From Isoetes taiwanensis (taxonomy: Eukaryota; Streptophyta; Lycopodiopsida; Isoetales; Isoetaceae), in contig JAJEKV010000015.1 of the NCBI GenBank assembly GCA_021234155.1, forward strand, positions 8,615,046 through 8,679,045: DNA of 64,000 nucleotides. The letters are read 5' to 3'. A model generated the notes under the pieces. The model was given only the letters and a program-made list of their open reading frames with translations, was not told the origin of the DNA and did not search any database. This document shows, in pieces, positions 1 through 14,000 of this stretch (position 1 is the first letter of the stretch; each line of letters opens with the position of its first letter). Both the position numbers and the translations under genes were made by a program.

Positions 1-1631
1 ACCCCTCACCTGCCTCGGATCATTCACCTAAAGTGCTAGGTCAGCCGTGACCTCCAAGAGTGATTCGGCTCAAGAGCTTGAGTGGCTAGGTTTGTCGTCT
101 CTGCCTTAGGCTGTAGGACCTCGGAATTTGTCTGTCGTCAGCCAGCCAACAAGTGTCTTTTCCAAATGTTCAGTGCACAGCCGAGAAGCCTAACCTTCCC
201 GGGTCACTTATTTGGTCCTCCCACAACTTCTTGGCTTCTTTGATGGCTCCATTGGTCTATTCAACGCCCCTTCTGCTCGGGATCTCACGACTATCTGGCT
301 TCTGTCGTATTCTTTATGACAAATTTCTTCAGAGATTACTTAGAATTCATTTATAAGGTTGGAAGCTAGGTTGATTCAGACCACAATTTGGAACTTTAGA
401 GAGTAAGCAGCCCAAAGATTTTAGTGGCTACTTTTTCTAAGAATCAATGTATTTAACTAGAAAGTTATTAATTAAGGTACTTTCTCTAATCATTTTAACT
501 ATTTCTAAATTTCTCTATTTCTTTTGTACCTTACCATTATGAATACAGCGCCATTTTTCTTTTCCAGCTCTTTCCTCTTGAGTGATTTCGGCCCATTTTT
601 ACTTGAAAATGCTGCCTTATGAACAAATTTGAGCTCACCATTGTAGGAAAGTTCCTTTGACTCCATTATTTCTACACCGGACTATTACTTATCTAATTAT
701 GACCTTGCTAATGGAAAAAATTCTTCCATTCTCCATGTGTTCAAGGTCGGATTTCATTCCATTTCCTAACTCAGGCCAGCCTAATCTATCTATTCAGTAA
801 TAAGGCCGCTAGATCTTGGTCTATTCTATTCGACACCATTGTGACGCTCTACCCAAATATACAATGCCCTCTGCATCTCGGGAAATCCCCACCTAGCACA
901 CTGCCACATGGGCCTCAATGATCCCAGCATCTCGAATGGCCGTGGGTGTGGGAAGGGGACACAAAGGTGTCTTGCACACCTTCCTATGGGCTCCTATAAC
1001 AATGGAAGTACAACATCAACACTAGTAATAACCAATACCACCGTACTTACCTCGAAGGGTAGCACCATCTATTCATCTATGTATCCACTATAGATATCAA
1101 TACATCATAAAGCGTAATGCATTCTACTTAGGCTCAGACTTGCAGGAGGTAGATCGATGGCTAGGCCTCAAGATAGAGCAGACCAGATATAACAATGGCT
1201 GGCTAGCTAAGGTATCAATGGCTAGGGTTGACAGCTCCATCCTACTCTTCCTCAGCATACTTTGTAAGAAGGGAATCACCGACATGACTGTAACTCCTGC
1301 CGAGACATAGTCTCATGGTGTATTGCCCAACAAGACTACTTCGGCTGCATCTCCCAAACTGAAGGAGGTAGAAAGGCTTGCATCTCCCCTTCCCGTAGAA
1401 TAATGTTTCCATGGGCTGCCAGAGGATTCTGGCAACACACGCCCCGCACTTCGTGCCCACACTTCAGAACTCTGAGAGTCGCATACACCATTGACCTCGT
1501 GAAGCTCCACCCACACCGCCATAGTTTGAAGGGTTTTTTTGGGGGAAGGGGAATGTGAGTGATATGTTAGATAAAGGATGACTATTGAAGCAGGATCCCC
1601 GAATTTGTTATTGATTCGAATTCATGTTTTG
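1..1631. other. Intergenic DNA, no gene recognised
   Basis: Only short open frames of about 60-70 codons occur on either strand. None has a recognisable domain, and no splice-linked series of coding-like segments was seen. Composition is ordinary AT-rich plant DNA. No repeat structure was found apart from general AT richness. Confidence 0.5.
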
Positions 1632-2705
1632 GAATTATAAATAGCTCGTGAAATTGAAGCAAGAGAAAAATGCCTACTGGGCCAGTAATATTCATGTTGA
1701 TTCAGTTTCACATTGTGACGCTTTTGAGCTATTGTAATGGAAAAGCAAGAAGATGATGCTAGCATATAGACAAAACTGTGTTCTAAATGAGCACCTCAGT
1801 TCGAAATGCAACCTGCTTAAAAATCATAAAGCAATCCTTTCGTGTTCCTAAATGAGAACTCATGTATTTAATGGTACAACCGCCTTAAATCACAAGACCG
1901 TGAAAGCATCTTAAAGTGAATCGCTCTCTATCAATGCCTGACTAGAGACGAATCTTGCTTTTAAACATTTTAAGCATAGCAGCTTAGATAGGCATGCCAA
2001 CTAGAACCACCAGGAAAAACATAGCTCAAGGGTGCTCCACCTAAAACTTTATCAATTCTAAATCTTAGAAGATAGAAGTGAACTCACCGATTCTTTAACG
2101 CAGATTTCCATGCCATTAGAATAAAAGTAGTACTTTGTCTCCGCTATGCCATTCCTTCAGAAGAATTATAAATGTCGAATTCGAAGAAGAGAAAAAAATG
2201 CCTACTTAAATAGGTCATTCATGTGTTGATTCGTCTCATATTGCAGATGTTTTGAGCTATTGTAATGGAAAGCAAGGAAGATGACAAGATATAGATGCAA
2301 AACCGTGCTCAAATGAGCAAATCTCTTCGTGTTCGAATGCAAATCACTGCAAATCATAGGTAAAGGGTTTTCGTGTTCGAATGAGAATTATGTATTTAAT
2401 GGTACAACCGTCAAGAATCACAAGACCGTGAGCATCTTAAAGTGGAATCTGCTTTTATCACCGCCCTCGATCCTGATATCTAACTATGTTTAAACACTTT
2501 ACATAAGCAGTTTAGATAGGCGCCAATCTAGAACTGGCTCAGGAAAAACATAGGGCTTCCTAAGGATGCCTTCCACCAAAACTTTATCAATCCTAAATCT
2601 TAAGACAGGAAGTAGAACTCACCCTCGATTCCTTTAACGATTTTACGCCATTAGAATAAAAGTAGGTATTCTTGTCTCATGAGTAGCCATTCCTTCAGAA
2701 GCTTA
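1632..2705. repeat. Tandem duplication, two units of about 0.53-0.54 kb
   Basis: Unit 1 (about 1632-2162) and unit 2 (about 2163-2705) align along their whole length. Both begin with a GAATTATAAAT-like segment and share the blocks TTTTGAGCTATTGTAATGGA, TTTAATGGTACAACCG and CACAAGACCGTGA. Each ends at a GCCATTCCTTCAGAAG motif (near 2149 and 2687), so the junction is head to tail. Differences are mostly short indels. No coding potential is seen. The origin is unknown: it could be local duplication or part of a longer satellite-like array. Confidence 0.8.
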
Positions 2706-5700
2706 AAGTCTCACTCTGAATTCCAGTTTCAGAGTAAGTAAATCACAAATTTCAAGTTTTTCTGATTGGGTATAAAAATCAGGAACCCATCTCCCAAATA
2801 CACCCTATTCAAAAGCTCGCATTGAAATATATGCTTTGCCCTATTCAAATCATCACGTAAAAACAAAGCCGCATACCAATTCCGCTTCCTAAAGAATATC
2901 AGATTAATCACCGGGCAAGCACGTATTATCCCGCCGAAGAAGGCGAGCCGTGATTCAAAGCTGGCCTTAGCTCAAAATCATGGACCTCGCCAAAATTTTA
3001 TCGATTTTGCGAGCCGCGTACGATGGTTTTTAGGCCCAACCGCATAACACTTGCCTCGCTTTAAATCCCCTCGGCCCAAATCATCAAAGCTGCCACATCT
3101 ACTCAAAGAGAAGATCAAGGTAAATAAGAACCGTATAATCAAGTAGCCGAGGCGTAATCGTGTAAAGGGAGTGCAATTAAATTGTCTGGCCTTGCTCTGG
3201 GAACAAATCTTGGCCTTCGCTCTTAATCTAGCTTGCCGACGTGATTTTTGCCACTCTGCATACCTCATATCTTGACGTGATTTTAACTCTCAGACACATC
3301 CTTTTTAAATCCCACAATTTTTTATATGATGGAGAGGTGAAGTTGGTTATGGAGTTAATACTAAGGGGCTTGACAAACCATTTGACCATGTCAAAACCTT
3401 TCACCGTGTTACAAGATAGATTTCTATCTGACACCGTGTCAAGCAATGCAACTTTATGGCACACCCAATGTTCACAAATTCCAACGCTTGCTTTTAGGTA
3501 TGAGCTCATACAAAGATGAATAATGAATCATGTGCGCCTGGGTCTCCGTGAACCCTCGAAAATGGTCTCACTTAAAACATGATGCAGACGGGGATTCTAG
3601 CTTTGCCCAACTCATTAAGTAGATTCAAATAGACATTTTTACCATAAAACCCTAATGCTCCACAATCGGGAATTTTTTCTATTACAAAAAATTTTTGGGC
3701 CTTACAAAACATTTCAATTCACCTACTGAGTATTTTGAACAAAGATTAGTGCTTTGTTAACTATACTACGCCGCAGAACAACAAATTTCCATCTTTGATT
3801 CTCATCGTGTTTCCTCCCATGGCTTTAGTTTTTAAAGGCACCGCTGGTTCTCTCATCAATCTTTTCAAGGGCGTATGGCTCTCCGACTCAATCCGCGATG
3901 ATTATCGTGATGCTTCATGTTCTATGAAGTTGTGGTGAGTGTTTACGTTGTGCTTAAAACCTTCTTCACCATCTCCCTAAGGTGGTCATAAGCCAAAGAC
4001 ATATTATTGAGGACTATGTTAATGGTCCGTGATGTTTTACGCTTCAATCTTTTACTCTACCATCTTGTTATAAAGCGATCCGCTTCCTTTTTCCCTTTTT
4101 CATTGCATAAAAGAATAGGAAACCAAAATGTTGTATGCAACATTGTCCATCGTTTTAGCCAATATGGGCTAGCTTGAACAACCAATTTTTGAACCGAGGA
4201 ACTAGATAAAACCTACATTGACTTGATAGATAGATGGGGACAGATTGATAGGATTAACAACACACCCAAGAAGGCCTCTACAAAAAAAGAAAAAAGTTAT
4301 AGACGCATTTCTAATTGTTCTTCGAGGATCTGCAACTTCTCACAAAGTTTTGAGGGGTATCATGATGCATTATACTCATTAATGCAGGGTTTTGGCAAAG
4401 AACAAATATAAAGTATAAGAGAACATATAACTATATCCAAGCTCCTAAACTTGCATTAGTTTATAGAACTCCATTCAGGTACGCTAAGTAGGACTGCCAA
4501 CATTTGGTTTTGATTCAAATAACATCCATTCCTTCCCTCGCTTGCCCTTATCGTAAGCGCAGCCCCCGCTGGTCTCAAAACCTCAACTTTTGAATCTCAA
4601 AATCTTAAATCTCAAGATGAATAACTGGTCCTTCCTATTAAATCTCCTCGCATGCAATGCAGCTAGGCTTGAAGTAATATGTCGCTTATTCGCCTCCTCG
4701 CCATATCTCATCGCCTCCCATTGATGCTTCTTTTCCTGACACTATGGCAACCAGTAATTGTGGTGTTAAGACTCCTTTAACTATTCTCCTCTGGGGAGGT
4801 GTGGCTCGAGCAAGTGCCTCAGCCCATGGCATTTACAATTGGTAATTTTCCCAATCCAAATTTCTACCATTGATCTGGGCTTCAAAGGGACTGCTAAGAG
4901 CAGACTATATAGCATCGGAGTATGTGCCTTGAGCAATCGGAGTATGTACTCTGAGCATTGCTTGGGATACTCTTAGGAAACCCCTAAGAGTAGCCAGCTG
5001 CACATCAACAATGGTTAACATCATAATAGTTTCTACCGGAGATTTGGAGGCAATGATTCTCATCCATATTAATTTAGCACCATATATTACGAGAACATAA
5101 TAATTCATGCCTCATTCTATCGAAGGATTACCATAGCATTTTTTGGCTTCCAAAGCTATAAAACAAATGAATATGCACATGCAATGGACCTCATGAGTAT
5201 GCAATGGACCGGGATTAGGATAGAGAGCCTTCTCTCCATAGGGACAATGTTATATGCCCCAGTTAATCCATAAAGATGAGCCTACCTGGCCAAGCTCATC
5301 TCTCTCAAATTTCTAAGGACAAAACCTATGGTTCCGAGATGATTCCTTGAAAACCTAACCCTTTTCTCCCGACCGTGTTTTGTTCTATTCCGCTTGTTTA
5401 ATTGCTTAATTATATTTTTCCAAAGCGCCAGTTTCACAGAAGATCTTAGCCTTGAAATTTTCCATTTCCAACCCTGACTTAATCATTGTTGCTTGCAAAT
5501 CCTTCTACCACGCTTCGCCAATTTACCAAATACAAGATAAAGAATGCTCATAGAGCCAAAGAGGATACGGTCCATAAAAGCGCATTTTCATCAGATCTAC
5601 AACCTGAAAGCCTTTTTGGTCCACAAGATTAGTGTCCCGAGATATTCATTTCGGTGGATGGGAAAACAGTAATGTAAAACCCACTTTGGCCGCGGAAGAC

Positions 5701-8700
5701 AAACCGTGCTAATGCAAGGCTATGTGAAATCGCCAACCTCGCATGGAAAAACTAAAGCAATCAATGGTTAGACGTAACATACAACTGAGACATTTGAATA
5801 GGCAAGCAGCTGCCTTATTTGGCTAGTGCATGAGCCGTGAATAATAGCTTTTCCTGGAACCATGCTATATTTAAGTTTTCCTGATAGTAGAAAAGCTTAC
5901 AAGCAATTCTTGTAATAATCATAGATCAAATTGGCAATAATTTGTGATGGTTCTAGATGGATACTTACACTTTTATATCAAGATTTAAAGAAAGAGGAAA
6001 TACAAGAGGGAAGGGATCAAATATAAAATCTTGACACCTTTCTATCCAACCGCCTTGGATTTTAGCATCACCAGCTCATTCATCCACCAAGGCTCCTAAC
6101 TTGGTCACAAAGACAGCATAATATTTCTACTCAAAATCCGCTAAAACATAGGAAACATGCTTGGCTTTGATCTTCAGTCCAGTCCAACAAAGATTAGGCG
6201 GAAGCAAGAACTTTCAATGCAAGACGCAGTTGATTTATTCCATGGAAACGAGGGCAAGATGTAGGATTGGGAGATTTTACTATGTTTTCTTCAGCCTACG
6301 CGCCTCTTCCCTTTGCATGCATTCTCCCGCAGGGTCGAGACCTGTTCAATTCCTCATTCTAGAACCGTAATTTTCCCGGAATCGTGAAGATTCCAGCCAA
6401 GAATCGCTTTTGAGACTACCGTAAAATATCCCGAATCGAAGATGATCCCTGATTCGGCATCGAAAATTTCCAAAGATTCACGGCTTTCTGTAAGTAAAAA
6501 ATTTTAATGCGGGCAAACGCCCTTCTTCCGTCGGTCTTCTTTCCTTTGCAGGGAGCTTCACCACCGCACCGGCTTATTGATGTTTCACTTATTCTGCGGT
6601 CAATGCGCCTGGTAATGCAGTGTCTTACCTTTTTTTTTGTGAGCTTTAAGACTTGTTTTCACAATTTTGTGTCTTTGGCAAGATTTTTACGCAGCAATGG
6701 CGCAGGTTGAATCCGGAGGGTTTTGCCCGAGTTTAGTCAATTTTTAATTTTTAGTCAGTTTGTTCTTACATTCCTTTTGATCCCGCGAGTTTTGAAGTTT
6801 GGTTGAGTTTTGAAGTTCGCGAAGAAGATTGATGCGTAATCCTTTACATAGAATCCTGCGTAATCCTTTATGTTATTAATCTTTTTCTGTAATTATCTCT
6901 ACGTATCCTTGCGCACTTTTGTAGAATCCAGAGTTTCGCTAAGGGCGCATCTATATTGTTGGTTCGCAATGATAAAAAATCAAGATGGTAGTTCTATGTT
7001 ACAAGACAAGTCGGGGAGGGTCGAGATTTGCGTGATGAACACAGAGGCAAAGGGTGGAAAGAATAACATTGAAATCTAGATGTGTCGCGAGTTAAAAAGG
7101 AAGAAGTTGGTTTTAATAAAAGGCTTACAGTTCATGCAAAAATCTAAAAAGTCGCAGTAGAGAGATCTATAAATAGAATCCCTGGACTTAGTTGACATAT
7201 TCCCTGCAACCGTGAGGTCGACAGCCGACATTTAATTTCTGTTGAACCGGCCGTAGGCCCATAGTTCAATTAGGTGGCAATAAACCGTAGTTCATCCATT
7301 GAGAGCAATAGCCCTCTAAAGGTGATCTATGGTTACAAATTGTCACAAGCAGTCATATCGGCCGTGGTTGTAACCAAGTCTTTATGATGCACAATTGATC
7401 CGCAGTAGTTGTTCAGCCTGAACAAATGTAATTTCGCTTTAGAAGACACAAAGATCCGCAAGGTTTGCAATCCGGGAGTCCTGGCTAAGTGGCGGACTTG
7501 TGCCGAAGATCCCCGCTCCCGGGTTTTAAAAGTTGTTTTGATTAACCCGTGGTTTGAAGCGCTTTCGGTGACGTGAGTTTGATACGTGCGCTCTATTATG
7601 ATTTAGTTGGAGGATGGGCTCTAAAGATGATTTCTGCTAAGGGACTCAAGGTGATCTCGCTTCGAGAGTGCACCCAGCACTTGGTAAATTTTAGGTTCTA
7701 TTGAAGAATCGAACTTTACGTGATGTACTTTCAACATTGGAATGGATGTCACCGTTAAGCGTAATTGGCCAAGCAGCTGCGAAGAAGCGAGCTTTTGGTG
7801 GAGAATTTAAACTTTGAAATGTGATAATTTTGCAGCAACTTTAAATTTGGAACTTTGATGCAAAATCAATCTTGTCAATTTTGGAAGTTTCCAAAGACGT
7901 ATGAAAAAGAGTTTTTGGATTTTTTTTTTAAACCCATTTCCTAAGATTTGAGGATTTCTCAGACGAACTCGAAAGCAATCCAAAATTAAATCGCTTATGA
8001 ATTTATTTGTCTTTTTGACTTGGTCGTTTATTTGGTCAAGAGGGTGAGGGCTCATGCACCCTCGCATGGTAGGTGCAGGCCACCATCGACTCCAATAAGG
8101 TTAGATTCAATAATCTCTCTGCTATCAAGGTCTGATTTTAAATATGAGATAAAAGTTTTGGCTCATTCTTTCAAATGCCGGGTTTGAAGTAATTTAGATC
8201 AAGTTTTTTGTGAGCGCAGATAGCCGCCTAACTATGCTTTTCTCAAATAGCCGGTATGCCGTGGAGTTTTTTGATGCATGAAGAAAAGCACTTTCAAAAG
8301 CATGATTTTGGTTGTGCTATTAGATTATATCCCTGGCTTCCTTTACTTAGTCCTCCCCTTATGATTCTTTTTGAGTTTTATGATTCACTTTAAACCATGC
8401 TCCAAAGGTTTTCCGCGCATTTAGATAATATCAAGACCTGTTTCACAGGATAGGCTTTCTTTAAGCGACCATTAATAAATTATTTTGCATCATCGTTTAA
8501 AATTAGGTTTACCTCACTAGAGTTGCAATTCAATTGATGTCTTCCTCGCGGAAGAAGAGGAGCTTACTGGACTGCTTCGGCGTGTATGAAGGGGATCACC
8601 ACTATCTCTCTTCCAAGGTTCCATGATCGAAACCCGTGCATCCCCGCTAACATTGAGTCCAGCACGACCGTCAGCCTAGGGTTTTGAGAAGCTATTGGTA

Positions 8701-10900
8701 GCCAAAGGTACCGGCCAGCATAAATGTTCATTTAGAAGTTGGAAGAGGCATTTGAATCCTGCCACACATAAAGAAACGATTTATTAGCATATAGTTCAAT
8801 ACATGCTTTTCGATTTCATATCGAGAGCCATGTCCAAATTTCATGCTTGAGATCCCCAAGTTTTGCTTTCATTGAGGCTCTCTTATTGCTTGCTTTGCAT
8901 CAAGGCACACACAAAGATGCAAATCTTAAAACAGGTCAACATGAAAAGCGATCAGCTTATAATTGTTGCCATGTTCTAAAAGGATTATGTTTAATTCCTA
9001 CCATTAAATGAAAAGGAAATTGTTTAATGTTCGCTCAACATTGTGTTCGCTAACCCACTGACATCCCATATCACCATCTCAGTTCGGTTGGTTTCCGGTC
9101 TAGATTTTTCCATAATATGTATCATTGACTTTTGCATTTCTTTATGCATCATATCCTTTTTGTTATCTTTGTATATGAGAACGCATATAATCATACTCAG
9201 CTTAATGTCTACAAGGGAACTTATCGCTACGGGCCTACCATAATAGCTTTACCGCTCATAGTGATGTCTTATCGGCGGCGGCCAAGGCCAAGGAACGCCT
9301 ATCTTCCAGAACTCGCTTCATACACATGCTAGAACATGCAAAGTTTTGAACCTCGTGATTTTTGCGGTTTAGTGCCCGTGACGATAGAAGGATATTGATC
9401 ATAACGACTTCGAGTACCAAAAGATCTTTTGTATTAAATCAAAAAGAATCTAATGCTCGAATATGCAAAAATTGAACCGGTGGTTTACATGGAGAATTCT
9501 AAATCGTGAAGTTGTACAATATATCTATGCAAAGTTTGTTATTCAAAATTTATATGAATAAAACATGACCCATTAAACCCAATAGCTTTCCATATGGTAA
9601 AGAAACAAATTTATGGATATGCACTATAGAGGTTCTTCATGTAATATTGTCCATCAATATTATTTGCTCGCCACTAATGTATGATCCTTGGAAATTAGAT
9701 ACCCGCATGATAGACAACATCTGGTAAGTTTAAAAGGAAAAACTTTTGTACGTAGTGATAATCTTGAAATAAAAAAATGGCACCATTCCCAGATAACAAG
9801 TTTTTCCTACCATTTTATTTTTTACACTTTAACCTAAAAGACACGTGATCATCTATATACTACTCAGGTGTAATAAAAGGAAAGACAAATTATATGTCTG
9901 AGGCTATAGCCATTGGCTTAGATAAAGAAGAGAAGAGCTAATGGGCAAAAATCGATCGAGCGGAAACAATTTATGTTTAGTAAAGGGACGCATGGATCAA
10001 GTTTTCGTGCTTGTTAAAGCATCGAACAGCGAATGAATGCTACTATACGCATTTTAAATGCCATAATGATTGGCTCTAGTCGATTTTTTCACAAATGGCA
10101 CGATCTATTCTCAGATTCTCCCTCTGAATCGAGCATGAGTCGATGATATCACGATCCCACGGACAGGAGTCTCATCTCCGAGCATAAACCAAAGTTAGCT
10201 TAAAACATGGAATCATTAACTGTTCTAAAACTGCAAAGCTTTTAGCCCAAAAGTTTCTCCACCCAATCCTGCTCAGCCTGCAAGAAATCATTATCTGTAT
10301 TCCCACGATCCAAGTGTTCAACTTCTAAGGAACAAACTCAGTTCTGGGAGCCAAGACCCAGACACCAGGCAGTCTAGCTCCGTGAACTCAACCTCAGAGA
10401 CTCTCTGCAGATCGAGAAGAATTTATTTATGGACATGTGATCTACTATATTTTGGAACCTTCTTTTGTCTAAACATCTTCAAAAGGGCAACAGTCAGCTA
10501 ATAAAGCAGTGATCCCACTCCTTGGGCCAATTCTTTTTAGAATGGAACACCCTATGTCTTCAAGATCCGCATCCCTTTTTCACTCATGATGATCTCGCCT
10601 AATTTTAGTTTAACGGTTTCACAACGGTTATCGCCCATGCTCATATTTTTAATAAACATCCAAATGGTTCTTTAAGTTAATATATTTATACCTATCAGCA
10701 GCTCAACATCATATAATTTTAAAACACAGCTTAGATCTAGACCAATTCTGACAACTAATCGCTTAATATACACTCGATGCTAGCCCTGAACCGCCTCTCG
10801 AAAGCACCACTATATCAATTCCTCCTTTTCCTGGATTGATCGCCCTCATCATGAATTATATGGCAAATCTTGGTTTAATAAATCAAGTCCATGAAAGAAC
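2706..10900. other. Intergenic DNA, no confident gene
   Basis: This long stretch holds only short scattered open frames. A 39-codon frame on the plus strand, 3819-3938, starts at ATG after a pyrimidine-rich tract and has a balanced composition (it begins MALVFKGTAG). It could be an old exon but matches nothing I recognise. A small local duplication of an ATCGGAGTATGT-type motif lies near 4915-4950. A tRNA-like string near 7470-7535 does not fold into a tRNA. No transposon ends or long repeats were found. Confidence 0.4.
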
Positions 10901-10901
10901 C

Positions 10902-11075
10902 CTAGTTGAATCCTCAACTAGAAGAGATACCACAACCAAATCGAGTGGTTTTGAACTCCTAGTTGAATTCATTAACTAGAAATACAGAACTATGGTTGCA
11001 ACCTTTAGTTGATTAAATTGAAATATACCTACAACCAACTATATTGCAACCCCTGATTGAGTCCACAATCAAATG
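10902..11075. repeat. Cluster of short palindromes and hairpins
   Basis: Several small inverted repeats lie within about 175 bp. CTAGTTGA pairs with TCAACTAG across 4 bases (10902-10921). CTAGTT pairs with AACTAG (10959-10979). AACCA pairs with TGGTT (10934-10950). GGTTGCAACC is a 10-bp perfect palindrome (about 10994-11003). GATTG pairs with CAATC (about 11056-11071). The recurring word is GTTGA/TCAAC. It has no coding content. It could be a degraded structured repeat or chance enrichment in AT-rich DNA. Confidence 0.5.
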
Positions 11076-14000
11076 ATTCTATCCGCTCTTTTGAAGCAAA
11101 ATTGCCTCGCTCATTTGAGGTCTTTTATTTCAATTTCTGCCAGAAATGGCCTCAATTGTTAGAGGATCAGCATCTTTGCTATGCATTTTCATGGATAAAG
11201 CATTTCATGAGAATGCAAAGCCCGCCATACTTCCTCCACAAGATGTTCATTTACTGCCAGACTGGCCCATGCGTTCTCATATAACTCATCAAACATTGCG
11301 AGACTAGAATAAACCCATCTTAATTTAATGTTCCCTTTCCCTGATGAAGTGCGAGCCATTAACATATTTTAATCCATCATGACTCATGTTAAGCTGTTGA
11401 TTCTGTTCCCAAGATTACTTGATTAAATCACTGCAATATTTCTCAAGAACCTAAGGAAAACACTAATACACTTCTTTGTTTTTCAAGTTAATTGTGCTCT
11501 CAAGTGAGTTCATTTGCAGCAGATTCCAGAATAATGCTTCAAGTTAGTACCACGATACCTCATAATTCATTGTTTTTACTCTCCTGGCGGTCTGAAATGT
11601 TTTGCTTTTAGATTCAAAACAAAACCCATGTTAACTTTTTCATCATGGGAAACCTGTCGTATCCTTTTTCAGCCAAATAATTCAAGGAATGCTTCATGAA
11701 GCTCCCTCCAACTAACTAAAGAATCTCAGATAAGTCAATTTTCGCTTTTCGATGACCGATCTGGCTTCGCCATGCGTAACTGAACCGTCGAGTTGGCGCT
11801 GTGTCACAGGTTTACTTTAATCGCTGCATAAGCTTCGAAATCGGTCGTGAAATTATGGATCTGCGCAAAGCGGATCTGCCCCATTAAAAGGAGTTTTACC
11901 GTTAGCGGGTTCCACATCAGCACGGCACATTTTCATTCCAATCTGCGATCCGCGAATTCATCCTCCCGGCTGTTAATTGAACCCAGGGCAAACCGCCTGG
12001 GATTCACCAAGGCGAGCCTTTTATTCACCAATTATACGGGATTTAACTTAAGCCCCGGCGAACAAAGATGAGACTTTAGTCATTGTGCTCCGGTGGAATA
12101 AAATCCAGAAAGTTCAAGTACAAAATTTTCACTATGAAGTGTTATTGACGCATGACTGAGGGAAAATCTAGCAATGAGTTGATATTAATTCGGTCATACG
12201 CACATGCAAAACCGTCATAAAGATGATAAAAAAATGGAAGGGTCACTTTGGACAAAACCGTTCAAAGACTTAAAAAATAACTTGAACAAACCTTAATTGT
12301 AACAACATAACAAAACTCGCTGATCTCAAAGATATGTCCTCGGCAATATAAAAATCAACCTAGGATTATCCAAAGAAAGTTCTAACCGCCCGTAGAATCG
12401 GTAGCAATTGCAAAAGGACACCAACCTAAACTCCTGATTTTGAAACGATCCTTCAAAGCGAAGAGTCAGTCACATTGATATCACCTAACTTGTTTGCTTT
12501 CATGCTCGCCATTGAACATGAGGGGGCTGAACGGATCCGGACACTGGGGAACCTGGAGGAGTGCGTTCATAAAGATGGGTATTACTTTATTAAGCTAATA
12601 GGGTAATGAGAATTAAAAACTGGGTGATTGAAGGATGGGGAGGAGAAACACTCGAGAGCGGGTAGACTAACTAAAATGCATCTTGGAAATAAGGTGAGCC
12701 AGTGAGGGAAGCAGGAATGAGCTGGGAAAAATGGTTATGGCAAAGAGGAAGAAGGGGAGCATTTATGCAAGAAAATGAGGACTGAAGCTCTCGCTTATAA
12801 TGCCCATTGATTTTAGCGGTCAGTTACCGGAATGGCCATCGAAGAGGGATTATGACCCATTCGAATACTCGCTCAGGGGCGAAAAGCATTAGCTGAGAAG
12901 GTTGCAGTTGAAATAACACGAAATGAAATTATGCCCGGTTTGGCGTGATACATCACGGCGTCTTGTTGTGAACGGAACCGGCAAAGATAGGGTGACGAGA
13001 AATGGAACGGCGAAATGACATAATGGGTAGCGGTGGCGAGGTTTTTCTGAAAACGGAAAGGAGCCTGTGGAGGCATAACGAATCTTGGCACCGATGGAAA
13101 GGATCGAGAATGGCTCCAACATGAGGAATTCAGTATCCGGCATCACGACGAGCTTGCCAAAACCACGGCTACCATATCATCGTTGAGAACTTATTCTTTG
13201 CTGGGGAAACCTGAAGCTTTCTATCGATTCATTGGCGTAGCCCTCACCTGCCTGTAATCCCAGATATGTTTGTGGTCGATTCATCTCTGCCGCGATGCTT
13301 TTCCGCTTATGCTTTGAAACGCGATGCGCGGTGGTGAATTGCCCCTCCCGTTTCGCCATAATCACGTCTACCGGCATTTCAACAAGATTCTGAGTTTGAT
13401 CCGCCATGTACATGGAGAGCAGCAGTAGAAACACCAAACAGGGAAAAGGCCTGAATATTGCTGGTCATCTTTCTGAATTAAGAACGCACCATGCGCATAT
13501 CATAAATGCCAATAAGTGTGGGTGGAGTTAAAAATCGCGCGATTTTTCTAAACTTTGGTTGCACATGCGTGTCAAAGAGATGCTCTCAAACAAATGAAAG
13601 GCCTTAAATAAATACGCTTCAAACGTGAAAGAATTGAACTTATATATGCGGAGTGAGGATGGTGGCATGCCGTCAAATCTATCATTATTATGTGGCGGAA
13701 ATGGCTGACGTCAACCTGCTTTTATAAAATTCATAAAATCCTCCGGTATGGGCAATCAGACCATACAAATATATGCATGGATGTTAACATATTGTGCATC
13801 TGAGTATGCTCTCATATCAATATTTATTATCCACTTCATTTAAAGATGGTATCGAGCATCAATCTACAAACAATATTCTTTAATGCATGCTTTTATAGAC
13901 CAACATAGTAAACACAAATGTCATGTCATGCCGCGTAATTTTAGATTCCATTAAAGGATTGAAGGTTCAAACACAAATTACCTTTGAAATGGATACTATA

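Noticed and set aside
7469-7540. tRNA-like string (TGGCTAAGTGG...GGACTTGTGCCGAAGATCC)
   Set aside because: No closing acceptor stem and no proper B box (GGGTTTTAAA instead of GGTTCRANNCC).
12873-13437. Overlapping minus-strand frames in a G+C-richer patch, which looked foreign or organellar
   Set aside because: No motif or gene order supports a plastid, mitochondrial or bacterial origin.
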